A stretch of DNA of 64,000 nt from Pollutimonas subterranea. GTDB taxonomy: Bacteria; Pseudomonadota; Gammaproteobacteria; Burkholderiales; Burkholderiaceae_B. The notes under the pieces were generated by a model. The model did not search any database and was not told the origin of the DNA. It worked only from the letters and a program-made list of their open reading frames with translations. The translations under genes were made by a program, and so were the position numbers. Below, in pieces: positions 1 to 9,725 of this stretch. The stretch lies in NCBI RefSeq assembly GCF_002849655.1, contig NZ_PDNW01000001.1, positions 248,001 through 312,000 on the forward strand. Reading direction: 5' to 3'. How positions within the stretch are numbered: position 1 is the stretch's first letter; each line of letters opens with the position of its first letter.

Positions 1-438
1 AAGGGCATGCGCCTGACCGGCAAGTACTTCTTCAAACGCAAAGTCACTCTGCGCTACCCGCAGGAAAAAACGCCGGCATCCCCGCGATTCCGCGGTTTGC
101 ATGCATTGCGCCGCTACCCGAACGGGGAAGAGCGCTGCATTGCCTGCAAGTTGTGCGAAGCCGTGTGTCCGGCCCTGGCCATTTCCATCGAATCAGAAGA
201 GCGGGACGACGGCACACGCCGCACGACCCGTTACGACATCGATCTGGCCAAGTGCATTTTTTGCGGCTTCTGTGAAGAAAGCTGTCCGGTGGACTCCATT
301 GTTGAAACGCATATCTCCGAGTATCACGGCGAAAAGCGCGGCGACCTGTACTACACCAAAGACATGCTGCTGGCGATCGGTGATCGTTACGAGCCCGAGA
401 TCGCACGTCGTCGTTCCGAAGACGCCCCTTATCGTTGA
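1..438 (+). CDS. nuoI: NADH-quinone oxidoreductase subunit I (N-terminus outside window)
   Basis: Peripheral-arm subunit of respiratory complex I, carrying two [4Fe-4S] clusters on the electron path from NADH to quinone. The frame is open from base 1 and gives 145 visible residues; the family is usually about 160, so only the first few residues are missing. Two ferredoxin motifs are visible, [12 protein letters not shown] and [12 protein letters not shown], which supply the eight cysteine ligands. The stop TGA overlaps the nuoJ ATG (TGATG at 436-440), which fits translational coupling inside the nuo operon. nuoA-H presumably lie upstream, outside the window. The 5' truncation is due to the window edge, not a lesion. 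Confidence 0.97.
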   Translation, partial: KGMRLTGKYFFKRKVTLRYPQEKTPASPRFRGLHALRRYPNGEERCIACKLCEAVCPALAISIESEERDDGTRRTTRYDIDLAKCIFCGFCEESCPVDSIVETHISEYHGEKRGDLYYTKDMLLAIGDRYEPEIARRRSEDAPYR

Positions 439-1097
439 TGCCGGACCCGACACTCATGATTTTTTCTACAGTCCTGTTTTATGTATTGGCGCTGGTACTG
501 GTCGTGGCGGCGTTTCGCGTCATTACCGCAACCAGCCCCGTAACCGGTGTATTGCACCTTATCCTGACCTTCTTCACGGCATCGATGATCTGGATGCTGC
601 TGGGCGCCGAGTTCCTGGCGCTGCTGCTGGTAGTCGTCTATGTCGGCGCCGTCATGGTCTTGTTCCTGTTCGTCGTCATGATGATGGACGTGCGCCTGGA
701 AGCATTGCGCACCGGTCTCAAGACCTACCTGCCGCTCGGCCTGGTCATAGGCTTGATCATGGTGCTCGAGATGGCATTCGTGCTGGCCAAGACATGGTTT
801 GACGCCGGCCCGCAGGCGACTGTTGCCGACGACTACGACAATACCTATGCCCTCGGCGTGGCGATGTATACCGACTACGTGTTTGCCGTGCAGGTAGGCG
901 GCGTCATCCTGCTGGTAGGCATGGTCTCGGCCATAGCGCTTACCTTGCGCCGCCGTACCGATGTCAAGCGCAACCGTCCGTCCGATCAAGTCAAAGTGCG
1001 AGCCAAGGATCGTGTGCGCCTGGTGAGCATCTCCTCGCAAACCGAGCTGCCGTCCGCGGGACTCGAAACCAACAAAGACCAAGGGGATAAAAAATGA
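438..1097 (+). CDS. nuoJ: NADH-quinone oxidoreductase subunit J
   Basis: Membrane subunit of complex I that couples the quinone site to the proton-pumping arm. About 219 residues with roughly five hydrophobic helices, the first at once after the start ([19 protein letters not shown]), and a charged C-terminal tail of about 45 residues. The TVLFYV..ALVLV start and the [17 protein letters not shown] segment are typical of NuoJ. The start at 438 overlaps the nuoI stop; an in-frame ATG at 456 (MIFSTVLF) would match shorter homologues and cannot be excluded. The gene ends in an ATGA overlap with nuoK (1094-1097). Confidence 0.95.
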   Translation: MPDPTLMIFSTVLFYVLALVLVVAAFRVITATSPVTGVLHLILTFFTASMIWMLLGAEFLALLLVVVYVGAVMVLFLFVVMMMDVRLEALRTGLKTYLPLGLVIGLIMVLEMAFVLAKTWFDAGPQATVADDYDNTYALGVAMYTDYVFAVQVGGVILLVGMVSAIALTLRRRTDVKRNRPSDQVKVRAKDRVRLVSISSQTELPSAGLETNKDQGDKK

Positions 1098-1402
1098 CAT
1101 TGACTCTCGCTCATTACCTGATACTTGGCGCCATCCTGTTTGCGACCGGCATCTTCGGCTTCTTCCTGAACCGACGCAATATCATCATTTTGCTGATGTC
1201 CATCGAGCTTATGCTGCTGTCGGTCAACATGAATTTCGTTGCGTTTTCGACCTGGTTCGGAGACACCGCCGGCCAGGTGTTCGTCTTTTTCATTCTTACG
1301 GTGGCGGCGGCTGAAGCGTCCATCGGATTGGCGATTTTGGTGCTGCTGTTCCGCAACCTGAATACGATCAACGTTGAAGAACTTGACCAGCTCAAGGGTT
1401 GA
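1094..1402 (+). CDS. nuoK: NADH-quinone oxidoreductase subunit K
   Basis: Small membrane subunit of complex I (102 residues, three helices; the family is about 100), homologous to MrpC of Na+/H+ antiporters. The two conserved intramembrane glutamates needed for proton transfer are present at E38 ([10 protein letters not shown]) and E74 ([11 protein letters not shown]), equivalent to E36 and E72 of Escherichia coli NuoK. The start ATG overlaps the nuoJ stop by four bases, and nuoL begins 15 bases after the stop, so the gene is within one transcript and probably coupled. Confidence 0.97.
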   Translation: MTLTLAHYLILGAILFATGIFGFFLNRRNIIILLMSIELMLLSVNMNFVAFSTWFGDTAGQVFVFFILTVAAAEASIGLAILVLLFRNLNTINVEELDQLKG

Positions 1403-1417
1403 TGGGACGCACATACT

Positions 1418-3418
1418 ATGAATTCACCAAATCTATATTTATTGATTGCGCTGGCCCCCCTGGCGGGAGCCATATTGGCCGGGCTTTTCGGCACGGGCTT
1501 TTTGGGCCGCTTCGTCAGCCGCCGGGGTTCCCACCTTATTACCATCCTGGGTGTGCTGATCTCCTTCATTGGCTCCGTCATCGTCCTGTTGCAGGTTCTG
1601 GACGGACATACCTTTGATGGCGCGCTTTATACCTGGACGGTCATCGGAACCACCAAGCTTGAGCTTGGTTTTCTCATTGATTCCTTGTCGGCGCTGATGA
1701 TGGTGGTCGTCACCTCGGTATCGTTGATGGTGCATATCTACACCATAGGCTACATGGCCGACGATCCTGGCTACCAGCGTTTCTTTTCCTATATTTCACT
1801 GTTCACTTTTTCCATGTTGATGCTGGTCATGTCCAACAACATGGTCCAGTTGTTCTTCGGCTGGGAAGCAGTGGGCCTGGTTTCCTATCTGTTGATCGGC
1901 TTCTGGTACACACGTCCGACAGCCATTTTCGCCAACATGAAGGCCTTCCTGATGAACCGCGTGGGCGACTTCGGGTTCGTGCTGGGCATTGCGCTGTTGT
2001 TTGCCTACACGGGCAGCATGCACTACGGCGATGTGTTCGCCCAGACTGAAAAGCTGGCTGGCATGAGCTTTCCGGGTACTGACTGGCAATTGCTGACGGT
2101 AGCCTGCATCGCCTTGTTCATTGGTGCCATGGGCAAGTCGGCTCAAGTGCCGCTGCATTCCTGGTTGCCTGATTCGATGGAAGGTCCCACGCCTATTTCA
2201 GCGCTGATCCACGCGGCCACCATGGTTACCGCCGGTATCTTCATGGTTGCCCGGTTTTCGCCAGTGTTCGAACACTCTGCCACCGCACTGTCGGTAATGA
2301 TCGTAATTGGCGCGATCGGTGCCTTGTTCCTCGGCATATTGGGCATTGTCCAGACTGATATCAAGCGGGTTATTGCTTATTCCACCTTGTCCCAGCTGGG
2401 CTATATGACTGTTGCGCTTGGCGCCTCGGCCTATTCCGGCGCCATTTTCCACCTGATGACGCACGCCTTCTTCAAGGCATTGCTGTTCCTGGGAGCCGGG
2501 TCGGTGATTATCGGCATGCATCATGACCAGGATATCCGCAATATGGGGGGCTTGCGCAAGTACATGCCAATTACCTGGATTACTTTCCTGGTGGGTACCC
2601 TGGCTTTGGTCGGCACGCCGTTTTTCTCGGGTTTCTACTCCAAGGAACACATCATCGAGGCGGCAGGCGCGGCCAATGTATGGGGCGCGAATTTTGCCTA
2701 TTACTCGACGCTGATCGGGGTGTTCGTCACTTCCTTGTACTCCTTCCGCGTGTACTTCCTGGTGTTTCACGGAAAAGAGCGTTTCCCGGTCCACGGCCAT
2801 GCACAGCACGGCCATGACGATCACGGCCACCATGGTGGTACACCGCATGAGTCTCCGTGGGTAGTCACCTTGCCTTTGGTGCTGCTGGCCATTCCGTCCG
2901 TTATTGCAGGTATCTGCTTCGTCGATCCACTGCTGTTCGACGGTTTCTTCGATGGCGTGATCACCGTGTTGCCGGCCCATCCGGCCATGGCGGAACTGGC
3001 CGGGCATTGGCACGGCTGGGTGGCCTACGCGCTGCATGGCTTCGTGACGCTGCCTTTCTGGCTGATGATCGCGGGTCTTGTCGTGGCCTGGTATTGCTAC
3101 CTTATCAATCCACGGGTTCCGGCCGCCATACACAAGCAGTTGTCGGTCATCAATCGCGTACTGGACAACAAATACTATGCCGACTGGTTCAACGAGCAAG
3201 TCATTTCACGGGCTGTGCGCGGACTGGGCCGAGGGTTCTGGCAAGCGGGTGATCGCGGTCTGATAGACGGCATCATGATCAATGGAAGCGCGCGATTTGT
3301 AGGCTGGTTGGCCGCTGCCAGTCGCCACTTGCAGTCGGGCTACATCTATCACTATGCCTTCGCAATGATCATCGGGATCATGGCTTTATTAACCTTTTTC
3401 GTACTGACGGTTCTCTGA
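1418..3418 (+). CDS. nuoL: NADH-quinone oxidoreductase subunit L
   Basis: Antiporter-like proton-pumping subunit at the tip of the complex I membrane arm, 666 residues with many hydrophobic helices and the long C-terminal extension that distinguishes NuoL from NuoM/N. Motifs seen: FFGWEAVGLVSYLLIGFWY with the conserved glutamate, and KSAQVPLHSWLPDSMEGP with the conserved lysine. A histidine-rich loop (HGHAQHGHDDHGHHGG, about residues 461-476) lies in a hydrophilic stretch; such loops occur in some NuoL proteins and could bind metal, but no role is shown. The stop TGA overlaps the nuoM ATG (3416-3420). Confidence 0.97.
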   Translation: MNSPNLYLLIALAPLAGAILAGLFGTGFLGRFVSRRGSHLITILGVLISFIGSVIVLLQVLDGHTFDGALYTWTVIGTTKLELGFLIDSLSALMMVVVTSVSLMVHIYTIGYMADDPGYQRFFSYISLFTFSMLMLVMSNNMVQLFFGWEAVGLVSYLLIGFWYTRPTAIFANMKAFLMNRVGDFGFVLGIALLFAYTGSMHYGDVFAQTEKLAGMSFPGTDWQLLTVACIALFIGAMGKSAQVPLHSWLPDSMEGPTPISALIHAATMVTAGIFMVARFSPVFEHSATALSVMIVIGAIGALFLGILGIVQTDIKRVIAYSTLSQLGYMTVALGASAYSGAIFHLMTHAFFKALLFLGAGSVIIGMHHDQDIRNMGGLRKYMPITWITFLVGTLALVGTPFFSGFYSKEHIIEAAGAANVWGANFAYYSTLIGVFVTSLYSFRVYFLVFHGKERFPVHGHAQHGHDDHGHHGGTPHESPWVVTLPLVLLAIPSVIAGICFVDPLLFDGFFDGVITVLPAHPAMAELAGHWHGWVAYALHGFVTLPFWLMIAGLVVAWYCYLINPRVPAAIHKQLSVINRVLDNKYYADWFNEQVISRAVRGLGRGFWQAGDRGLIDGIMINGSARFVGWLAAASRHLQSGYIYHYAFAMIIGIMALLTFFVLTVL

Positions 3419-4917
3419 TGGCTAGCGATATGGCGTCTTCTACTTTCCCCTGGTTAACGCTTGCGATTTTCGTCCCGATCATTGCCGGCCTGATCGTACT
3501 GATGGTCGGTCGTGACGACCGGCCGGGACTTACCCGTTTGCTGGCGCTGGCGGGCTCGGTGGCGGGTTTCCTGGTGACCTTGCCTTTGTACTTCGGCTTC
3601 AATCCCAATACCGCCGACATGCAGTTTGTCGAGAAGACATCGTGGATAGAGACTTTCGCGGTCAACTACCACTTGGGTATCGATGGAATCTCCATCTGGT
3701 TTCTCTTGCTTACCGCGTTCATCACCATCATCGTGGTGCTGGCGGGCTGGAAGGTGATCACAAACCGGGTTGCCCAGTACATGGCGTCCTTCCTCATCCT
3801 TTCGGGCCTGATGGTGGGTGTGTTCGCGTCGCTCGACGGCATGCTGTTCTATGTCTTCTTCGAAGCCACACTGATTCCGATGTACTTGATCATCGGTGTG
3901 TGGGGCGGCCCAAACCGGGTATATGCGGCATTCAAGTTCTTTCTGTATACCCTGATGGGATCTTTGCTGACCCTGGTTGCATTCATCTACCTCTGGCATG
4001 CATCGGGCGGCTCTTTCGACATCCTGACCTGGCACCAGCTGAAGCTGGGCTACACGCCGCAAATCTTGATCTTCCTTGCGCTCCTGGCCGCCTTTGCCGT
4101 CAAGGTGCCGATGTGGCCGGTGCATACATGGTTGCCGGACGCCCACGTCGAGGCGCCAACGGGCGGCTCAGTGGTGCTGGCAGCCATCATGCTCAAGCTG
4201 GGTGCATACGGTTTTCTTCGCTTTTCGCTGCCTATCGCACCTGATGCATCGCAAAGCCTGGCCGGAATGATGATCGCCTTGTCGCTGATTGCCGTCATTT
4301 ATATCGGACTGGTCGCCATTGTCCAGGACGATATGAAGAAGCTGGTTGCTTATTCATCGGTGGCCCACATGGGCTTCGTGACGTTGGGCTTCTTCCTGTT
4401 CAACACCGCCGGGCTCGAAGGGGCGATCATCCAGATGATCTCGCACGGGTTTGTGTCGGGCGCAATGTTCCTGTGTATCGGCGTTTTGTACGATCGCATG
4501 CATACGCGGCGCATCGACGACTACGGCGGCGTGGTCAATGTCATGCCGCGGTTTGTCACCTTTTTTGTTCTGTTTTCGATGGCCAACAGCGGCTTGCCTG
4601 CAACCAGCGGTTTTGTCGGCGAGTTCACGGTGATTCTGGGTGCCGTGCAATACAACTTCTGGATAGGCCTTCTTGCGGCGCTTGCGCTGATACTCGGTGC
4701 TTCCTATTCGTTGTGGATGCTCAAGCGCGTGGCGTTCGGCGATATCGCCAACGACAACGTACGGGCCATGACCGACCTGAACTCGCGCGAGTTCTTCATC
4801 CTGGGCGTCATGGCAATCGCGGTGTTATATATGGGTATCTATCCCAAGCCGTTTACAGATGTCATGCACGTGTCGGTGGAAGCCTTGTTGCAGCACGTCT
4901 CTATCTCGAAACTGTAG
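3418..4917 (+). CDS. nuoM: NADH-quinone oxidoreductase subunit M
   Basis: Second antiporter-like proton-pumping subunit of complex I, 499 residues. The conserved helix with EATLIPMYLIIGVWGG and the lysine helix followed by VPMWPVHTWLPDAHVEAP, characteristic of NuoM, are present. The ATG at 3418 overlaps the nuoL stop; an in-frame ATG at 3430 (MASSTFPW) is an alternative that gives a protein four residues shorter. The gene is followed after 12 bases by nuoN. Confidence 0.97.
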   Translation: MASDMASSTFPWLTLAIFVPIIAGLIVLMVGRDDRPGLTRLLALAGSVAGFLVTLPLYFGFNPNTADMQFVEKTSWIETFAVNYHLGIDGISIWFLLLTAFITIIVVLAGWKVITNRVAQYMASFLILSGLMVGVFASLDGMLFYVFFEATLIPMYLIIGVWGGPNRVYAAFKFFLYTLMGSLLTLVAFIYLWHASGGSFDILTWHQLKLGYTPQILIFLALLAAFAVKVPMWPVHTWLPDAHVEAPTGGSVVLAAIMLKLGAYGFLRFSLPIAPDASQSLAGMMIALSLIAVIYIGLVAIVQDDMKKLVAYSSVAHMGFVTLGFFLFNTAGLEGAIIQMISHGFVSGAMFLCIGVLYDRMHTRRIDDYGGVVNVMPRFVTFFVLFSMANSGLPATSGFVGEFTVILGAVQYNFWIGLLAALALILGASYSLWMLKRVAFGDIANDNVRAMTDLNSREFFILGVMAIAVLYMGIYPKPFTDVMHVSVEALLQHVSISKL

Positions 4918-4929
4918 ACCCGAAATATT

Positions 4930-6414
4930 ATGCAAAATCCTTATGACTTCGCCTTGGCCCTGCCCGAGATTCTGCTTCTGATTCTGGCCGCAGTCACACT
5001 GCTTATCGACGCTATGAACAAGGCCGAATCGCGTCACATCACCTTTACGCTCAGCCTTGTCACGCTGTTGATCCTGACTGGCGTGTCTCTTTGGCAATGG
5101 AGCAACGGGGTGCAGGGCAGCTCGTTCGGCGGCCTGTATGTGGTTGATTCGCTGGCGCACTTCCTGAAGGTATTGTCTTATCTGGCGGTCGGTGCCACCT
5201 TGATCTACGGGCGCGGATACGCTGAAGCGCGCGGCATGATGAAAAACGGCGGCGAGATGTTTTCGCTGACGCTGTTCGCCTTGTTGGGCCAAATGGTAAT
5301 GATCTCAGCCGGCAGCATGCTGACCGTCTATCTGGGCGTCGAGCTCATGTCGTTCGCCTTGTATGCCCTGGTTGCATTGCGCCGCGACGACCTGAAGGCG
5401 ACGGAAGCCGCCATGAAGTATTTCATGCTGGGCTCGATGGCTTCAGGTGTGCTGTTGTACGGCATGTCCATGATCTATGGTGCGACCGGCCAGCTTGACC
5501 TAACCCTTATTTCCGGAGTCATAGGTAGCGGACAGGCCGAGCGCCTGCCGCTGATATTCGGGGTCGTCTTCATTGTGTCCGGGCTGGCGTTCAAGCTGGC
5601 CGCCGCGCCTTTCCACATGTGGACACCCGATGTCTACGAGGGGTCGCCCACAGCGGTTACTTTGCTGCTGGGTGCGGCGCCCAAGCTGGCCGCCTTTGCC
5701 ATTACTTTGCGCTTGCTGATCGAAGGCCTTCACGGCATTGCGGTGGACTGGCAACCCATGCTGCTTATCCTGGCCGTGCTGTCGCTGGCCATTGGCAACA
5801 TCGCGGCGATTGCACAAACCAACTTCAAGCGCATGCTGGCTTACTCGACCATTTCGCACATGGGTTTCGTGTTCCTGGGCTTGCTCTCGGGAGTGGTGCA
5901 GGACCAGGCCGCGGCCACGGGCGCGGCCTATGGTGCATCGCTGTTCTACATGGTGATCTATGTATTGACCACGCTGTCCACCTTCGGATTGATACTGCTG
6001 CTTAGCCGCAAGGGTTTCGAATGCGAGAATATCGCCGACCTGAAAGGCCTGAACCGCCGTAATCCCATTCTGGCCGGGGTGCTATTGCTTTCCATGTTCT
6101 CGCTCACGGGTATTCCACCCATGGCTGGTTTCTACGCCAAGCTTGCGGTATTGCAGGCGCTGGTCGGTTCCGGCCACATTGCGATTGCCGTGGTCGCCGT
6201 GATGCTCTCCCTGATCGGCGCGTTCTATTATCTGCGCATCGTCAAGATGGCCTACTTCGACGAGCCGGAAGGCGAGGCGGTGCCTATCAATAACGGCATC
6301 ATCACCAGCGGCCTTATGTCGGTGAATGGCCTGCTGATCATCGTGTTGGGTATAGTGCCTGGTGGCTTGATGGCATTGTGCGTCAGCGTTATCGAAAGTT
6401 CGCTCAAATTCTAG
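4930..6414 (+). CDS. nuoN: NADH-quinone oxidoreductase subunit N
   Basis: Third antiporter-like subunit of the complex I membrane arm, 494 residues, starting [16 protein letters not shown]. Family motifs seen are [17 protein letters not shown] (conserved glutamate) and [19 protein letters not shown] (conserved lysine region). It closes the canonical nuo gene order. The 120-base spacer after the stop contains several inverted repeats before the DUF2818 gene, unlike the overlapping junctions inside nuoI-M. Confidence 0.97.
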   Translation: MQNPYDFALALPEILLLILAAVTLLIDAMNKAESRHITFTLSLVTLLILTGVSLWQWSNGVQGSSFGGLYVVDSLAHFLKVLSYLAVGATLIYGRGYAEARGMMKNGGEMFSLTLFALLGQMVMISAGSMLTVYLGVELMSFALYALVALRRDDLKATEAAMKYFMLGSMASGVLLYGMSMIYGATGQLDLTLISGVIGSGQAERLPLIFGVVFIVSGLAFKLAAAPFHMWTPDVYEGSPTAVTLLLGAAPKLAAFAITLRLLIEGLHGIAVDWQPMLLILAVLSLAIGNIAAIAQTNFKRMLAYSTISHMGFVFLGLLSGVVQDQAAATGAAYGASLFYMVIYVLTTLSTFGLILLLSRKGFECENIADLKGLNRRNPILAGVLLLSMFSLTGIPPMAGFYAKLAVLQALVGSGHIAIAVVAVMLSLIGAFYYLRIVKMAYFDEPEGEAVPINNGIITSGLMSVNGLLIIVLGIVPGGLMALCVSVIESSLKF

Positions 6415-6415
6415 G

Positions 6416-6521
6416 TAAGCCTTGGCGCGCTCGCACTGCGACGCGCCATCGCGGTTCAACCTATGGCGCAAGCGAGCGTCCCAGTTCTACCGTTCAGTCA
6501 GGCCTGGCTTAAGCCAAGGCC
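6416..6521. repeat. Nested inverted repeats between nuoN and the DUF2818 gene
   Basis: Directly visible complementary arms: gccttggc (6419-6426) with gccaaggc (6513-6520); cgctcgc (6428-6434) with gcgagcg (6472-6478); gcgcca (6443-6448) with tggcgc (6464-6469). A competing local palindrome tggcttaagcca (6505-6516) is flanked by ggcc on both sides. The last hairpin ends three bases before the probable ribosome-binding site AGGAAG (6524-6529). No T-run follows, so it is not a typical intrinsic terminator; an RNA structure affecting the next gene is an inference. Confidence 0.5.
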
Positions 6522-6535
6522 ATAGGAAGTAGTTG

Positions 6536-7090
6536 ATGAATCAGTCATTTGCCGTTTGGATTCTTATCGGATTGTCTTTGATAACGGCTAATCTTCCTTT
6601 TGTCTTGGAACGGCCTTTCCTGATATTGCCGTGGACACAAAAGGGTGAGCCTACTGCCCCGGCATGGATGCAGTGGATTTTTTCCTTGCTGTTCTTTGGC
6701 CTGCTCGCCGCATTGGCTTATGGCGCATTTGGACTAATAGGTGGAGCGTTGGTGATGGCATCCGACCTGGCGTCGGTGACCCTGTTCCTTGCCAAGATTG
6801 GCGGCGTGGCTCTGGTGGTTGCGGCGCTGTTGACCTACCCCGGCTGGCGCAGCCGCGCCTACGTGATTCAGAAATCCTTTTTTGTGCGCTTGCTGGAATT
6901 GATGGTGTTCTATGGCATGGTTGGCATCCTGGGTTTCGCCTTCGAAGTCAATATGGGCAACCGCTTTCCTCAGGACTGGGAATTCTATGCAGTAACACTG
7001 AGCCTGTTCCTGGTATTGGGATATCCGGGCTTCGTGTATCGCTATCTACTGCGTCGCCCCAAAGCTGTCCCTGCCCGAAAACTGCCGTAA
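6536..7090 (+). CDS. DUF2818 family membrane protein, long form
   Basis: Membrane protein of unknown function that commonly sits directly behind nuoN in betaproteobacteria, which suggests a link to complex I assembly or to the membrane; the role is not established. The 184-residue protein has the family N-terminus (AVWILIGLSLITANLPFVLER) and C-terminus (NRFPQDWEFYAVTLSLFLVLGYPGFVYRYLLRR). Between them, about residues 40-110, are two extra hydrophobic segments that I do not recall from the usual forms of about 100 residues. The ATG at 6536 is chosen over the preceding in-frame TTG because AGGAAG (6524-6529) is well spaced from it. Confidence 0.8.
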   Translation: MNQSFAVWILIGLSLITANLPFVLERPFLILPWTQKGEPTAPAWMQWIFSLLFFGLLAALAYGAFGLIGGALVMASDLASVTLFLAKIGGVALVVAALLTYPGWRSRAYVIQKSFFVRLLELMVFYGMVGILGFAFEVNMGNRFPQDWEFYAVTLSLFLVLGYPGFVYRYLLRRPKAVPARKLP

Positions 7091-7091
7091 T

Positions 7092-9464
7092 TTACCCGGC
7101 AGGTCGGGGTTGCGGGTCGACCTCTTTTAAGACCATGGTAGGTGGATTGACCAAAGGCAGATCGGCCTCGCGCAGGCGCTTCAATATTTCGAACAATAGC
7201 GCGCTACGCACACGGTAGGCTGATCGCGGGGACCCTACGTAGCCGGTTGCATTGAAAATCAGGCCTGTGGCGTCCACGCCGTCCAGCATGACGTCGGGTT
7301 GGGGTTCATCCAATACTTCGGCATTCTCCTGGAAGGCGAGAAGCATCAGGTCGTGCACTTGGTCTGCATGCGTGTCCACAGGCAATGCGAGTTTTATCTG
7401 GACGCGTCCCAACGGGTTGGCATGGGTGACGTTACGCACGACTTTTGTGATGAACTCCGAATTGGGCACGATCACCGTAGAGCGATCACCCATCTGGATT
7501 TCCGTGGCACGCACGTTGATGCGGCGAATGTCGCCTTCGATGCCGCCCAATGACACCCAATCGCCCACCTTGACGGGTTGCTCGGCAAGCAGAATCAGGC
7601 CCGAGATGAAGTTTTGCACGACGGCCTGCAGGCCGAAGCCGATGCCGACCGATAATGCGCTGGCGATCCATGCCACCCGGTCCAGGCTTATGCCAACGGC
7701 GGACAATGATAACGCGATAGCGACGACATAACCGGCGTAGCCGAACAGTGTCGCCGTGGACAGCCGCATGCCGGAATCCAGGCTGGTGGTCGGCAGATAC
7801 TGATCAGCAAGCCAGCGTTGCAGCAGCTTGACGGCTCCGAAGCTGAGAAGCAGGACAAGTATGGCCGTCAGGACCGAAATAGGGCGGATCTGCACTTCGC
7901 CAATGGCGATGCCGGCATGCAGGTGGTCAATCTGGCGCAGCCACTCGCCGGGCCCGCCGCCGAACGGTGAGAGCAACAGCATCAAGGCGAACAAGACCAG
8001 CAGCAAGCGCAGCACGCCGGATATGAGAACGGTCGCCTGGCTCCGTGCACGGAACCAGGGACGGCTATGTCCATCGTCGCCGCTGTTGCGCTTGGCCGAT
8101 GCCAGCAGGCTGGCGCACGTGTCATCGACCAGGCCGGTGATCAGATAGGTGGAGCCCAGCACAAGGCCTATCCAGACCAGTTGTTTGATAATGAAACTGC
8201 CCAGGGCGACGTAGCCGCTCAGCAGGCACACAATGCTGGCTGCCAGCGCGATCCACATGGCACCGCGCGACAGTGAAAGCCACAGGGGCGAAGGTGCCGG
8301 GGCCTGAGGCTCGTCGTCCAGCGCAAGGCGGGTAGCACTATAAATGCGTTGCATCGCCAGCCCCAGTGTGATGCAGAGTGCCAGGGCGGTGATGTAGTCC
8401 AGGGCGACGGTGGCCACCAGGCTGGCATTGACCAGGATGGCAAGTCGCTGTGCCGCCCAGCCGATCGACAGGACGATGGCCAGCGCAAGGGGAAACCACC
8501 GAAGGCTGGACGCCACGGCGTCGCTGATCGGGGGAAGGCGCCATGTGGGGCGCCCCGGCAGAAGCAGCCCATTGCCTAGTCCGGTGACGAATCCGGCGAA
8601 GCAGGCGATGCCGATGGCTTGATTGAGGAATGACTTTACCGGGTCCGGGATATCGTTGTTTGCGCTCAAGCCCAGGTATAGGGCGCCGATCACAAGGCCG
8701 GGTGTCGCGGTGGCAAGCAACACGCGTACCGAGGCGTGCAATGACCTTCGCAACCGGCCAGGGGCGACCCGGGTAATGCTCATCTGGATCAGTGCACGGC
8801 CAGCCCGGATGCGCAAGCCTATGATCAGCAGGATGGCCACCAACGCGATGGCATGGATGCCCGCAGGTGTCGTACGGAACAATGTCGTCAACTGCTCTCG
8901 CAACGGCTCCAGCCGGCCCAGGTCCTGAGGCCACTCAGCCAGCAGGTCGTTCCAGAATGTCGGCGCGGCAATTGATGACGTGCGGCGTCCGAGTTGAGCC
9001 TGAAACTGAGTCCGCCGCAATTTGAGTATCTGCTCGGATGCCTGGCCCGCCTCGACGGCGATGAGCCTGGCCAGTTTCATCTGCGCATCCAGCGTACTGG
9101 TGTTCTTTGTGAGCTCTTTGCGTTGTTCGGCAACGTCGGGCGTTTCGGGTGTGCCTTCTGTCGGGGTGCCGAGTTCGGCCAGACGTGCTTTGACACCGGC
9201 CAGTTGAGGGTCGATGTCGCTTGCGACCGCCTCAACCTGGGCTTGTGCCTTGAGCGCGGTGCCGCGCAAGTCGGCAAGCTGCGCGTCATCCAGGGGCTTG
9301 TCGCTCAAGGCCTCCAGCTTCTTGCGTACCGTATCCATTTGGACGCGTGCCGTATCCAGCACTTTTTCCGGCTCTATCTTTGGATCGGTGTCGGCGGCCT
9401 GGGCGATGGCGAGCGTGAACACCATGCACAGGCACAGCAGACCGGACAACAAGATTTTTTTCAT
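7092..9464 (-). CDS. MscS-family mechanosensitive ion channel, large form
   Basis: Predicted inner-membrane mechanosensitive channel, 790 residues. From the chosen start MKKILLSGLLCLCMVF there is a signal peptide ending near AQA, a charged helical periplasmic domain (about residues 25-180) that may form a coiled coil, a series of transmembrane helices in the middle, and a C-terminal MscS core. The core shows the pore/beta region as FGLQAVVQNFISGLILLAEQ, then KVGDWVSLGGIEGDI and STVIVPNSEFI. This layout resembles the MscK/YbdG-like large MscS proteins rather than the MscS of about 290 residues. An upstream in-frame extension to 9596 lacks coding character, and the signal peptide decides the start. 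The gene ends one base after the convergent DUF2818 stop. Confidence 0.88.
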   Translation of the reverse strand: MKKILLSGLLCLCMVFTLAIAQAADTDPKIEPEKVLDTARVQMDTVRKKLEALSDKPLDDAQLADLRGTALKAQAQVEAVASDIDPQLAGVKARLAELGTPTEGTPETPDVAEQRKELTKNTSTLDAQMKLARLIAVEAGQASEQILKLRRTQFQAQLGRRTSSIAAPTFWNDLLAEWPQDLGRLEPLREQLTTLFRTTPAGIHAIALVAILLIIGLRIRAGRALIQMSITRVAPGRLRRSLHASVRVLLATATPGLVIGALYLGLSANNDIPDPVKSFLNQAIGIACFAGFVTGLGNGLLLPGRPTWRLPPISDAVASSLRWFPLALAIVLSIGWAAQRLAILVNASLVATVALDYITALALCITLGLAMQRIYSATRLALDDEPQAPAPSPLWLSLSRGAMWIALAASIVCLLSGYVALGSFIIKQLVWIGLVLGSTYLITGLVDDTCASLLASAKRNSGDDGHSRPWFRARSQATVLISGVLRLLLVLFALMLLLSPFGGGPGEWLRQIDHLHAGIAIGEVQIRPISVLTAILVLLLSFGAVKLLQRWLADQYLPTTSLDSGMRLSTATLFGYAGYVVAIALSLSAVGISLDRVAWIASALSVGIGFGLQAVVQNFISGLILLAEQPVKVGDWVSLGGIEGDIRRINVRATEIQMGDRSTVIVPNSEFITKVVRNVTHANPLGRVQIKLALPVDTHADQVHDLMLLAFQENAEVLDEPQPDVMLDGVDATGLIFNATGYVGSPRSAYRVRSALLFEILKRLREADLPLVNPPTMVLKEVDPQPRPAG

Positions 9465-9725
9465 GAAATGAGGTCTAGTTTCGCTTACTGCGGGGCGCGC
9501 CGGGGAGTGATGCGCTGGCATTGACTTATCGTGGGAAAACAGGAAGCTCCTGTCCTGTGTACAGCCTGGCCGAAGCCGGGAAACGGCGTTAATCATAACG
9601 CCGAATCAGGGCTGGATAAGGCTTCGTTGGTAAGCAGTTAAAATGGCTCGCAACATTTACATCTTCATGTTGTTGCGGCCGCCTTGCAGTGCAACATCCT
9701 GACGCTTTTTTATGATCTATTTCCT

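Noticed and set aside
1-438. NuoI as a truncated or pseudogene copy
   Set aside because: The missing N-terminus is explained by the window boundary; all Fe-S motifs and the operon context are intact.
2198-3199. 333-codon minus-strand frame inside nuoL
   Set aside because: Shadow of a well-conserved membrane protein; His/Gln-rich product arises from codon complementarity.
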